Source of the DNA: Rhodothermia bacterium
GTDB lineage: Bacteria > Bacteroidota > Rhodothermia > Balneolales > Balneolaceae
Reading direction: 5' to 3'
Assembly (NCBI GenBank): GCA_030427885.1
Contig: JAUICM010000003.1
Coordinates: forward strand, 496,001-560,000
Length of the DNA stretch: 64,000 nt
Of this stretch, positions 1 to 7,421 are shown piece after piece (the stretch's first letter is position 1; each line of letters opens with the position of its first letter). The position numbers were made by a program, and so were the translations under genes. The notes beneath the pieces were generated by a model. The model was given only the letters and a program-made list of their open reading frames with translations, had not been told where the DNA came from and ran no database searches.

Positions 1-249
1 GAACTTATTTCCAAAGTAGAAATAGACTTGAATGGGGTAGTAAAACAGGTGAATACTATATTGCCTGAAGAAGAGTTTTTTGACAACAAACTAAAAGAAA
101 GTTGTGGCCAGGCTACAGCTGATTGTCTCGCTGATGCTTATGCCAATCACGGTTGGGCTTCCGTTTGGGCTATTGTCCAGACTGCTTTCCTTCCTGAAAC
201 AGCTGCTGCTCTTGCAATAGCCTGTGCTGCTAAAAATTGTCTTGATTAA
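1..249 (+). CDS. 5'-truncated small protein of unknown function
   Basis: The frame is open from the first base of the window, so the true start lies upstream and at least 82 residues are visible. A TTG at 28 is possible but there is no reason to prefer it. The first half is charged. The second half is hydrophobic, rich in Ala, and carries several cysteines (CGQATADC, ACAAKNC). That composition recalls small secreted or bacteriocin-like peptides, but I do not recognise a family. A small membrane-protein gene starts 18 bp downstream on the same strand, so the two probably form one transcript that ends at the hairpin near 518-556. Confidence 0.5.
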   Translation, partial: ELISKVEIDLNGVVKQVNTILPEEEFFDNKLKESCGQATADCLADAYANHGWASVWAIVQTAFLPETAAALAIACAAKNCLD

Positions 250-267
250 TCTAAACGAGGTGAAGAT

Positions 268-507
268 ATGAAGCAATTACTTATCTATTATTTTCAAATC
301 CTACTCCCTATTCCTTTGCTGGTGAGTCTTGCTAATATTAGCAGCATCAGCTTTGTCGTGGGCTTAATCTTATATGTTCTGATATACCGCCCGCTGGTAG
401 ATGGATACCGATTACTATCGAAAGGCATTATTTCTAAAAATGAGTTCTTCAAAATATTTATTCCTCTCTGGAGGCTAAAATATTTTACGGAGCTTTATTT
501 TGAATAA
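268..507 (+). CDS. Small membrane protein (79 aa), unknown function
   Basis: This 79-residue protein starts with ATG after a purine-rich ribosome site (GAGGTGAAG). It has two hydrophobic segments (about residues 4-22 and 26-43) followed by a basic and aromatic C-terminal tail, so it should sit in the inner membrane. It follows the truncated small Cys/Ala-rich gene by 18 bp and precedes a strong terminator, so the two are probably cotranscribed. A transport or immunity role for the neighbouring peptide would fit the layout but nothing in the sequence proves it. Confidence 0.6.
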   Translation: MKQLLIYYFQILLPIPLLVSLANISSISFVVGLILYVLIYRPLVDGYRLLSKGIISKNEFFKIFIPLWRLKYFTELYFE

Positions 508-517
508 CAGCAGCTTT

Positions 518-556
518 TAAAATGAGCCCCTGACTAATAATCAGGGGCTCATTTTC
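518..556. terminator. Bidirectional terminator hairpin
   Basis: A perfect inverted repeat (GAGCCCCTGA / TCAGGGGCTC, 7-nt loop) is flanked by A-rich and T-rich runs. It lies between the convergent genes ending at 507 and 571 and can serve both. Confidence 0.85.
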
Positions 557-570
557 TATTCTTAATCGAA

Positions 571-1683
571 TTACTCTGCCGGAGTCGCCACTACTTTGTA
601 GATCCCTTTTCCGGTAACACCCACGTAGATCGTTCCGTCCGGAGCTTCTTCCACGCTGCGTACACGACCAATATCGGTAAGAACTTCTTCACGCCCTGTT
701 ACTTTGTCTCCATCCAGTTTAACCAGGTGAACATAACCGAATTTGAGGGATCCAACGAGTACATGTCCTTTCCAATCCGGATATTTGTCTGAGGTCACAA
801 AGGCCATTCCTGACGGAGCGATTGAAGGAACCCAGTAGGTGATTGGTTGTTCCATTCCCACCCGGGCAGTGTCTTCTGCAAATTCGGTTCCGCTGTAATT
901 GATCCCAAAACTGATGATTGGCCAGCCATAATTCTTTCCTGGCTGAATAATGTTCAATTCATCTCCGCCCTGTGGACCATGCTCATGGGCCCAGATCTTA
1001 CCTGTCCAGGGATTCTTTTCCATGCCCTGTGGATTTCGGTGACCATAGGAATAGATCGCTGTCTTGGCACCTGCCTCGTTAACAAATGGGTTATCTTCAG
1101 GAATACGGCCGTCGTCATATAGTCTGTATATCTTTCCACCGTCACGGGTGATATCCTGTGGGTTAACGTCACGATTTCCACGATCCCCTACAGAAAAATA
1201 CAGATAGTTATCATCATCAAAAGCCAGCCTTCCACCAAAGTGTTGCCCACGGCCGGTATTCGGTGTTGCTTTGTAGATCACCTCTTTATTCACCAGCAAA
1301 TTATTCTCCAGCTTCGCTCTCATAACTGCTGTATTTCCACCGCTGCCTTCACCTGAATTTGAGGAGTATGCAAAATAGATCCATCCGTTTCTGTCATAAT
1401 CCGGATGAACGGCTATATCCAGAAAACCGCCCTGTCCGTTCACATAAATATCGGAAGGTAATCCCCCGATGGTTTCTTCCTGGAGTTTTCCATCCACTAT
1501 CTTATACAAAACCCCGGACCGGTCGGTAACCAGCATGTCTCCGTTTGGCAGCCATGCCATTCCCCATGGAACCTGAATACCTTCCACGTACAGCTCGGCA
1601 CTATAATTTTGGGTTGATTGGGTTGGATTGTCCGCGGCTGCACAGGATATAATTAGTGCAGCAATTAAAAATAATCGATTCAT
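571..1683 (-). CDS. PQQ-dependent aldose/glucose sugar dehydrogenase-like lipoprotein
   Basis: A 370-residue protein of the soluble PQQ sugar-dehydrogenase family (YliI/Asd type, six-bladed beta-propeller). Family signatures include VPWGMAWLPNGDMLVTDR near the N-terminus, the GQGGFLDIAVHPDY blade, GRGQHFGGRLAFD, YSYGHRNPQGM and the late SIAPSGMAF segment. It would oxidise aldose sugars in the periplasm with PQQ. I chose the ATG at 1683 because it opens a signal peptide with a lipobox (LIISC). A longer in-frame reading to 1767 would run into purU and lack a signal. It follows purU closely on the same strand. No PQQ biosynthesis genes are in view. Confidence 0.85.
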   Translation of the reverse strand: MNRLFLIAALIISCAAADNPTQSTQNYSAELYVEGIQVPWGMAWLPNGDMLVTDRSGVLYKIVDGKLQEETIGGLPSDIYVNGQGGFLDIAVHPDYDRNGWIYFAYSSNSGEGSGGNTAVMRAKLENNLLVNKEVIYKATPNTGRGQHFGGRLAFDDDNYLYFSVGDRGNRDVNPQDITRDGGKIYRLYDDGRIPEDNPFVNEAGAKTAIYSYGHRNPQGMEKNPWTGKIWAHEHGPQGGDELNIIQPGKNYGWPIISFGINYSGTEFAEDTARVGMEQPITYWVPSIAPSGMAFVTSDKYPDWKGHVLVGSLKFGYVHLVKLDGDKVTGREEVLTDIGRVRSVEEAPDGTIYVGVTGKGIYKVVATPAE

Positions 1684-1706
1684 GGTTGGGTAAATTTGGT
1701 TGAGGT

Positions 1707-2573
1707 CTAATTGAAAATAATAGTCCTGTTGGCCGCTACCAAAGTTTTTCTCTGTATGTGTTTCCATACAGCTCTGGACAGAACCAGCGTTTCCAGGTCC
1801 CGGCCTTTTCTAACCAGGTCGTCTACAGAATCACGATGTGTTACATGCACTATATCCTGCTCAATGATAGGACCTTCATCCAGATCTTCAGTCACATAGT
1901 GACTGGTTGCTCCGATTATTTTTACTCCCCGATCGTACGCTGAATGGTAGGGCCGTGCCCCGGGAAAGGCAGGTAAAAAGGAGTGATGTATGTTTATAAT
2001 ATTGTCTTTGAACTGTTTGATGAACGTTCCTGACAAGATCTGCATATATCGGGCAAGCACGATCAGGTCAACGCCTTTACTGTTGAGAAGCTCCAGCTGT
2101 TTTTGCTCCTGTTCTGCCTTATTCTCTTTTGTGATGGGCAGATAATGATATTCTATCCCAAATTTCTCAGCCACATCGCTGGCATCCTGGTGATTACTTA
2201 TGATTAGAGGAATTTCAACATTCCATTCTTTTGTTTGCCAACGGGAGAGGATATCATATAAACAATGTAATTGCTTTGATACAAAGATGGCGATCCGCTG
2301 GGGTTTATTTGAGAAACTCAGACTCCAGTTCATATCAAAGCGCGAAGCAAGAGTCTGTTCAAAGTCGAGCCCGATCTCGGGCGGGTTCAGGTCAAACTGA
2401 TCCAGATCCCATGATACCCGCATATAAAACTTTTTATTGGCCGAGTCCGTGTGTTGATCCAGATCAAGGATATTACCCTTATGCTCAGCTACATACTTAG
2501 TAACTGCTGCTATGATCCCGGGTTTGTCATCACAGTGGATGAGAAGTATCGCCTCGTTCTTATTATGGGACAT
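1707..2573 (-). CDS. purU: Formyltetrahydrofolate deformylase
   Basis: A 288-residue protein with an N-terminal ACT domain (about residues 8-85, LLIHCDDKPGIIAAVTKYV) followed by a formyltransferase-fold hydrolase domain. The second domain shows the catalytic region NIHHSFLPAFPGARPYHSAYDRGVKIIGATSHYV and ends with the usual VLSRAVWKH. PurU hydrolyses 10-formyl-THF to formate and THF, balancing one-carbon pools and supplying formate for purine synthesis. Length matches the family. It sits between a thioredoxin-like gene upstream and the sugar dehydrogenase downstream, all on the minus strand with short gaps. Confidence 0.95.
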   Translation of the reverse strand: MSHNKNEAILLIHCDDKPGIIAAVTKYVAEHKGNILDLDQHTDSANKKFYMRVSWDLDQFDLNPPEIGLDFEQTLASRFDMNWSLSFSNKPQRIAIFVSKQLHCLYDILSRWQTKEWNVEIPLIISNHQDASDVAEKFGIEYHYLPITKENKAEQEQKQLELLNSKGVDLIVLARYMQILSGTFIKQFKDNIINIHHSFLPAFPGARPYHSAYDRGVKIIGATSHYVTEDLDEGPIIEQDIVHVTHRDSVDDLVRKGRDLETLVLSRAVWKHIQRKTLVAANRTIIFN

Positions 2574-2586
2574 AGGCTTTTTTTAT

Positions 2587-3045
2587 CTACCGATACAGAA
2601 ACTGACGAAGTTCGTCAACATTCATGTAACCCGTTCTTTGTTTTAGCAAATTTCCATCAGCATCAAGAATCAATGTTCCCGGAAACACAAAAACTCCATT
2701 ACTTTGGGCCCATTCTCTTGATACCACCTGTTCTCCGTTGAACGTGATCAGCTCTTCTGAATTCCCATCTACTTTAACCGGTATATACCCCGCATCCAGA
2801 ACTGCTCTTACCGTTGAATCGGGGTACACATCTCTTTCCATTCCCCTGCAGTATTTACAGCCTACTTCAAAAACATCAACAAGGATCAGCTTGTCCTCAC
2901 TGGCTGCTTCAACCTGTGCATCACCAAGATTTCTCCATTCCGGGGCGTTCTCAATATCCATTGGCGCAGTATTTTTCAATGCATTGAACAAAAAGATCCC
3001 TACAAAAACTGCGATGATACCTGTTATAACTACTTTTTTACTCAT
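2587..3045 (-). CDS. Membrane-anchored thioredoxin-fold protein with CKYC motif
   Basis: A 152-residue protein with one N-terminal hydrophobic segment (about residues 5-21) serving as a signal anchor, then a thioredoxin-like domain. The redox motif is Cys-Lys-Tyr-Cys within VFEVGCKYCRGMERDVYPD, and the cis-proline segment is FVFPGTLILDADG. This resembles the thioredoxin_7/DUF255-like thiol proteins that act in the periplasm. The partner is unknown. The gene lies 13 bp upstream of purU on the same strand, and its start faces the divergent small gene at 3127. Confidence 0.75.
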   Translation of the reverse strand: MSKKVVITGIIAVFVGIFLFNALKNTAPMDIENAPEWRNLGDAQVEAASEDKLILVDVFEVGCKYCRGMERDVYPDSTVRAVLDAGYIPVKVDGNSEELITFNGEQVVSREWAQSNGVFVFPGTLILDADGNLLKQRTGYMNVDELRQFLYR

Positions 3046-3126
3046 GCTTAAAACAAGCTCTTTTCAAATTATTGAATTCTAAAAATAATATCTTTACAGC
3101 TTCCAAACGAACCTGAATACAAAATA

Positions 3127-3333
3127 ATGTCTGAACCACTAGAGACGTACAAACTTGGCAAGATCCAGGTGACTGTTACCCCTACAGACCGTCCCAACAA
3201 ATTACTCATAGAGTGTTTTGATGGCGAATATCGCGCAGAGTTTACTGCCAGTGAATATGAGTTTCAGAATTACCGCCGCCTTATGAACCAAAAGATCACT
3301 CAGGCGTTTGCTTCAGAGAGAGATTCCGGGTGA
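3127..3333 (+). CDS. Small conserved-looking hypothetical protein (68 aa)
   Basis: A 68-residue soluble, charged protein with no signal peptide or membrane segment. The ATG is preceded by an AT-rich leader. The predicted pattern is beta strands (KIQVTVTPTD, LLIECFDGEYRAEFTA) followed by a helix. I do not recognise a family. It is divergent from the thioredoxin-like gene and ends 3 bp before the 3' end of the convergent PycTM-like gene. Confidence 0.55.
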   Translation: MSEPLETYKLGKIQVTVTPTDRPNKLLIECFDGEYRAEFTASEYEFQNYRRLMNQKITQAFASERDSG

Positions 3334-3335
3334 GA

Positions 3336-3935
3336 TCAAAAAGTGATTATTGTGAATACTGTAATAAAACAGATCACTGAGAAGATCAGCCCGATCATGA
3401 ATATGTTATAGGAAATACGAAGCAGTTTATACTTTTTTGCCAGTACCAGGCCGATCCCGTACACATCCCTTGCCATATTATCATAGAGCCGGGTACTGTC
3501 GACCATTAATTCCTCCAGGCCTTCCACATATTCTTCTCTGGGGAGTGTATGGTAATTACCAAAAAAAAGAATATTGGCTCTGTTCTGACGTACATCATCC
3601 AATGTAACTTTTTCGCTGCTTACTCTGGGCCGCGCTGACAGCACTGCAAATACCATCGAGGAAGCACTGGCCAGCAGAAGAATTGAAGTCGGGATCAGCA
3701 GCCAGGGGTTAGAATCGATCTTGGGAGAAATAGATGCCAGGATTATAGAAATGATAATACCATTAATACTGATCATGATGTTCGATTTACTATCTGCCAT
3801 CGAACTCAGATCCAGATGTGTCCGGTATAAAGTCCGGAACATATCGGAAACTCCACGACTCTTGGAGCCAAGTTTTTTCTTTTTTTCTTTCTCTTCTTCT
3901 GGTGCTTGTTCTGCCATTGTTATTTCTTGTTTCAC
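3336..3935 (-). CDS. Pycsar-effector-like (PycTM/DUF5706-type) membrane protein
   Basis: A 199-residue protein with a charged N-terminus (EEEKEKKKK), then the stretch RTLYRTHLDLSSMADSKSNIMISINGIIIS, which I associate with the PycTM effector family of cyclic-pyrimidine anti-phage systems. Predicted transmembrane helices are near residues 52-70, 80-100 and 176-196. In Pycsar the effector damages the membrane when a cyclase makes cCMP or cUMP. No pyrimidine cyclase or HD phosphohydrolase gene is next to it, so the protein may act alone, with a distant partner, or in ordinary signalling. A second ATG 18 bp inside (MAEQAP) is an equally good start. Confidence 0.6.
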   Translation of the reverse strand: MKQEITMAEQAPEEEKEKKKKLGSKSRGVSDMFRTLYRTHLDLSSMADSKSNIMISINGIIISIILASISPKIDSNPWLLIPTSILLLASASSMVFAVLSARPRVSSEKVTLDDVRQNRANILFFGNYHTLPREEYVEGLEELMVDSTRLYDNMARDVYGIGLVLAKKYKLLRISYNIFMIGLIFSVICFITVFTIITF

Positions 3936-3986
3936 GAATATATTAATTTTGAATTAATTAGCTATGACTTTGGGCTCAATCTTTTG

Positions 3987-4009
3987 TACAATTAGTTGTT
4001 CTAACAACT
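3987..4009 (+). promoter_or_regulatory. -10-like box and palindromic operator ahead of hmgA
   Basis: TACAAT (3987-3992) is followed one base later by the palindrome AGTTGTTCTAACAACT (3994-4009). The same arrangement, with a nearly identical palindrome, occurs before hppD at 9410-9431. A site over the transcription start would block initiation. The most likely binder is the MarR protein encoded at 10657-11076. This is inference from motif and context. Confidence 0.65.
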
Positions 4010-4072
4010 TTTTTACTGCGTAATTGAGCATAATTCGATATAATTCGAGACGCCTAACCAAACCATACAATT

Positions 4073-5233
4073 ATGCCTATTTATCATCGCCTGGGGAAGA
4101 TCCCTCCCAAAAGGCATACACAATTTGAAAAGCCCGATGGAAGCCTTTATTACGAGCAGCTTTTTGGTACCATCGGTTTCGACGGAATGTCTACGCTGTC
4201 CTATCATATTCACCGGCCAACCATGGTTCGTAAGGTCGGAAAACCTATTGATGTAACTCCCAAAGTGGCGATACAAAATAACATCACTTCACGCATGCTG
4301 AAGGGACTGGATATCAAACCAAAAGACGATTATCTGGAAAGCAGAGAAGCCATCCTCACCAATAACGATGTGACTATACATCTGGCGGCTCCTAAGAAGT
4401 CACTTACTGAGTATTACTACAAAAACACAGATTCCGATGAGTTGATCTTTGTGCATAAAGGCAGTGGGGTTCTCAGAAGTTTCCTGGGCAATATTGAATT
4501 CGAGCCCGGAGATTACCTCTTGATCCCGCGGGGAATGATCTATCAGATCCAGTTCAACGATGAGAACAACCGTCATTTTATCACGGAATCTCACGTCCCC
4601 ATTTATACCCCTAAACGATACCGAAACTGGTTCGGTCAGTTATTAGAACATTCTCCCTATTGTGAGCGGGATTATAAATTGCCGACTGATCTGGAGACTT
4701 ACGATGAAAAAGGAGAGTTCCTCATGAAGATCAAAAAACAGGGAATGATACATGAATTAGTGTACGATTCTCATCCCTTTGATGTGGTTGGCTGGGATGG
4801 CTATAATTTTCCTTATGGTTTTTCGATCCATAATTTCGAACCCATAACCGGCCGGGTTCATCAGCCGCCTCCGGTGCATCAGACTTTTGAGACTTCTGCT
4901 TTTGTGGTCTGCTCTTTCGTGCCAAGATTATACGATTATCACCCTAAAGCGATCCCATCACCCTATCATCATTCGAATATCGATTCGGACGAGGTCATTT
5001 ACTATGTTGATGGCGATTTCATGAGCCGTAACCATGTGGAGCAGGGATACATTTCTCTGCACCCTGCCGGTATTCCCCATGGACCACACCCCGGAGCTTA
5101 TGAAGGCAGCATCGGGAAGAAGGAGACCAAGGAATGGGCTGTTATGGTGGATACCTTCAAACCACTGATGGTTACTGAAAATGCCTTGAAAATCGATGAC
5201 GGAACTTATTATCAGTCCTGGCTGGAGGAATAA
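4073..5233 (+). CDS. hmgA: Homogentisate 1,2-dioxygenase
   Basis: A 386-residue cupin dioxygenase that opens the ring of homogentisate to maleylacetoacetate. The N-terminal part carries the cupin segment FEPGDYLLIPRGMIYQIQF. The C-terminal part has the iron-ligand region: HHSNIDSDEVIYYVDGDF and LHPAGIPHGPHPG hold the expected His/Glu ligands. Length is somewhat shorter than the roughly 430-440 aa human/Pseudomonas form, typical of the shorter bacterial clade. It is the first gene of the catabolic run and has its own promoter and operator. Fumarylacetoacetase follows after 38 bp. Confidence 0.93.
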   Translation: MPIYHRLGKIPPKRHTQFEKPDGSLYYEQLFGTIGFDGMSTLSYHIHRPTMVRKVGKPIDVTPKVAIQNNITSRMLKGLDIKPKDDYLESREAILTNNDVTIHLAAPKKSLTEYYYKNTDSDELIFVHKGSGVLRSFLGNIEFEPGDYLLIPRGMIYQIQFNDENNRHFITESHVPIYTPKRYRNWFGQLLEHSPYCERDYKLPTDLETYDEKGEFLMKIKKQGMIHELVYDSHPFDVVGWDGYNFPYGFSIHNFEPITGRVHQPPPVHQTFETSAFVVCSFVPRLYDYHPKAIPSPYHHSNIDSDEVIYYVDGDFMSRNHVEQGYISLHPAGIPHGPHPGAYEGSIGKKETKEWAVMVDTFKPLMVTENALKIDDGTYYQSWLEE

Positions 5234-5271
5234 ACGCTATTGATCTGATCTAAAATATTAACTTAAAAGCA

Positions 5272-6516
5272 TTGACTAACATCGAACCCTGGATACATAT
5301 ACCCGACAACAGCGACTTCTCGATCTATAATCTTCCATTTGGAATTTTTTCCACAGCTAACTCTTCCAAAAGAGTGGGCATCGCTATTGGTGATAAGATC
5401 ATTGACCTGCCTGAAGTAATCAGGTTAGGTTTACTTGACTCCCTCAATATTCCACTGGAAGCAGCAAAAAATGAGTTCCTGAATGATCTGATCGCTTTAG
5501 GCAAAAAGACGACTAATGGAATTCGGAAGAAACTCCAAAAGCATTTATGCGATGAAAGTTCTCCTTTAAAAAATCACGATGCCTGTTTTGTCGACCCGTC
5601 TTCAGCAACAATGCATTTGCCGGTAAAAGTGGGCGACTACACTGATTTCTATTCAAGTATAGAGCATGCAACCAATGTGGGTAAGATGTTCCGTGATCCG
5701 GAAAATGCTCTTCTTCCAAACTGGAAACATTTACCTGTTGGGTATCATGGCCGGTCATCTTCTATTGTCGTTTCAGGTACCGACATCCACCGGCCCAAAG
5801 GACAAACTAAGCCCGCCGACAGTGATCCTGTATTTGGACCCTCAAAACGTATGGATTTCGAGCTCGAAATGGCTTTTATCATTGGAAAGGATTCTTCTCT
5901 CGGCGAAACAGTTTCAACAGATGAGGCTGAGGATTATATTTTTGGAATGGTGCTGTTCAACGATTGGTCAGCAAGGGATATTCAGAAATGGGAATACGTT
6001 CCACTGGGTCCGTTTCTGGGCAAGAACTTCGCCTCGTCCGTTTCGCCATGGGTTGTTCCACTTGAGGCATTGGATTCTTTTCGTGTTTCAGGGCCCGAAC
6101 AGGATCCGAAGGTTCTTCCATATCTGCAATACTCCGGTACAAAGAATTATGATATCAGCCTTGAAGTTCAGCTCCAGCCGGAAGGCGAAGATGAGTCCTC
6201 AACCATATGCCGTAGCAACTTTAAGTATATGTACTGGAATATGGCACAGCAGCTGGCTCACCACACCGTAAACGGCTGTAATGTGCGAATTGGTGATATG
6301 ATGGCCTCCGGAACAATTTCCGGAAAAGAACCGGATTCATTCGGTTCGATGCTTGAGCTTTCCTGGTCAGGTTCAAAATCAGTCGGGCTTAGAAACGGAC
6401 AAGAACGAACCTTTCTTGAGGATGGTGATACTGTGATCATGAAGGGATTTTCTTCAACTGATGGTGTTCGGGTTGGCTTCGGTGAAGTACGATCTAAATT
6501 ATTACCAGCGAAATAA
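5272..6516 (+). CDS. fahA: Fumarylacetoacetase
   Basis: A 414-residue enzyme that hydrolyses fumarylacetoacetate to fumarate and acetoacetate, the last step of tyrosine catabolism. It has the N-terminal FAH domain (NLPFGIFST) and the catalytic domain with VGDYTDFYSSIEHATNVG, YHGRSSSIV and FNDWSARDIQKWEYVPLGPFLGKNF. These hold the metal-binding Asp/Glu and catalytic His residues of the family. The start is TTG at 5272; no better ATG lies near. The stop codon overlaps the ATG of the flavin-reductase-like gene, so translation is likely coupled. It lies in the hmgA operon. Confidence 0.94.
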   Translation: MTNIEPWIHIPDNSDFSIYNLPFGIFSTANSSKRVGIAIGDKIIDLPEVIRLGLLDSLNIPLEAAKNEFLNDLIALGKKTTNGIRKKLQKHLCDESSPLKNHDACFVDPSSATMHLPVKVGDYTDFYSSIEHATNVGKMFRDPENALLPNWKHLPVGYHGRSSSIVVSGTDIHRPKGQTKPADSDPVFGPSKRMDFELEMAFIIGKDSSLGETVSTDEAEDYIFGMVLFNDWSARDIQKWEYVPLGPFLGKNFASSVSPWVVPLEALDSFRVSGPEQDPKVLPYLQYSGTKNYDISLEVQLQPEGEDESSTICRSNFKYMYWNMAQQLAHHTVNGCNVRIGDMMASGTISGKEPDSFGSMLELSWSGSKSVGLRNGQERTFLEDGDTVIMKGFSSTDGVRVGFGEVRSKLLPAK

Positions 6517-7421
6517 TGAGCCCTGATTTCAAAACCATTGATCCCAATGATCTGAGCACACCGGAGCGCCAATGGATACTTAATTCAGCGGTAGCCCCGC
6601 GACCCATTGCTTTTGCCTGTACCATTGATACCGGGGGTCATGTGAATCTCAGCCCATTCAGTTTTTTCAATGTATTTTCAAACAACCCGCCGATACTGGT
6701 TTTTTCTCCTTCGCGCCGTGGAAGAGATAACACCACCAAGCATACCTACGAGAATGTAAAAGAAGTGCCTGAGGTATGTATTAATGTGGTGAATTATCAA
6801 ATGGCTGAGCAGATGTCGCTGGCCAGTACAGAGTATGACAAAGGAGTGAATGAATTTATTAAAGCTGGTTTTACAGAACTTCCTTCAGATATTATAAAGC
6901 CCCCCAGAGTAGCTGAAAGTCCCGTTTCTTTCGAATGCACTGTTGACCAGGTGCTCGAGCTTGGGGATCAGGGCGGCGCCGGAAACCTGGTAATTTCCAG
7001 GGTTAGACGGATACACATCAATACTCAGTATCTGAATTCAGATGGAAAACTGGATACTACTAAACTTGATCTCATCGCCCGGATGGGGGCCAATTACTAC
7101 ACGCGCGCTTTTGGTGATGCCATTTTTGAGATCCCGAAACCACTGCAAACTTTGGGTATTGGAGTAGATAAGCTTCCTGAACACATCAGGAAGAGTGACG
7201 TTCTAACTGCCAACAATCTGGGCCGACTAGGAAACCTGGAGTCACTTCCTTCTGGTGAAAGTATTAATCAGCTCCGGTCTGACGCCGTCATCTCTGATAT
7301 ATTTGAACGTTTGTCGGGAGAGGAGCGAATTCGTTCTATTCATATGCTTGGAAAAGAACTTCTTGAAGCCGGTGAAGCTGAGAAAGCATTTATCACTTTA
7401 TGCACATTAAATGATGAGTAA
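6516..7421 (+). CDS. Flavin-reductase-like flavoprotein of the tyrosine cluster
   Basis: A 301-residue protein whose first ~200 residues match the flavin reductase/FMN-binding split-barrel family (RQWILNSAVAPRPIAFACT, HVNLSPFSFFNVFSNNPPILVFSP, NTTKHTYENVKEVPEVCINVV). The last ~90 residues form an extra helical tail. Family members bind FMN and reduce flavin or act as oxygenase partners. The exact reaction here is unknown. It overlaps fahA at its start and acetoacetyl-CoA synthetase at its end, so it is in the core of the operon and probably has a job in this pathway. Confidence 0.8.
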   Translation: MSPDFKTIDPNDLSTPERQWILNSAVAPRPIAFACTIDTGGHVNLSPFSFFNVFSNNPPILVFSPSRRGRDNTTKHTYENVKEVPEVCINVVNYQMAEQMSLASTEYDKGVNEFIKAGFTELPSDIIKPPRVAESPVSFECTVDQVLELGDQGGAGNLVISRVRRIHINTQYLNSDGKLDTTKLDLIARMGANYYTRAFGDAIFEIPKPLQTLGIGVDKLPEHIRKSDVLTANNLGRLGNLESLPSGESINQLRSDAVISDIFERLSGEERIRSIHMLGKELLEAGEAEKAFITLCTLNDE

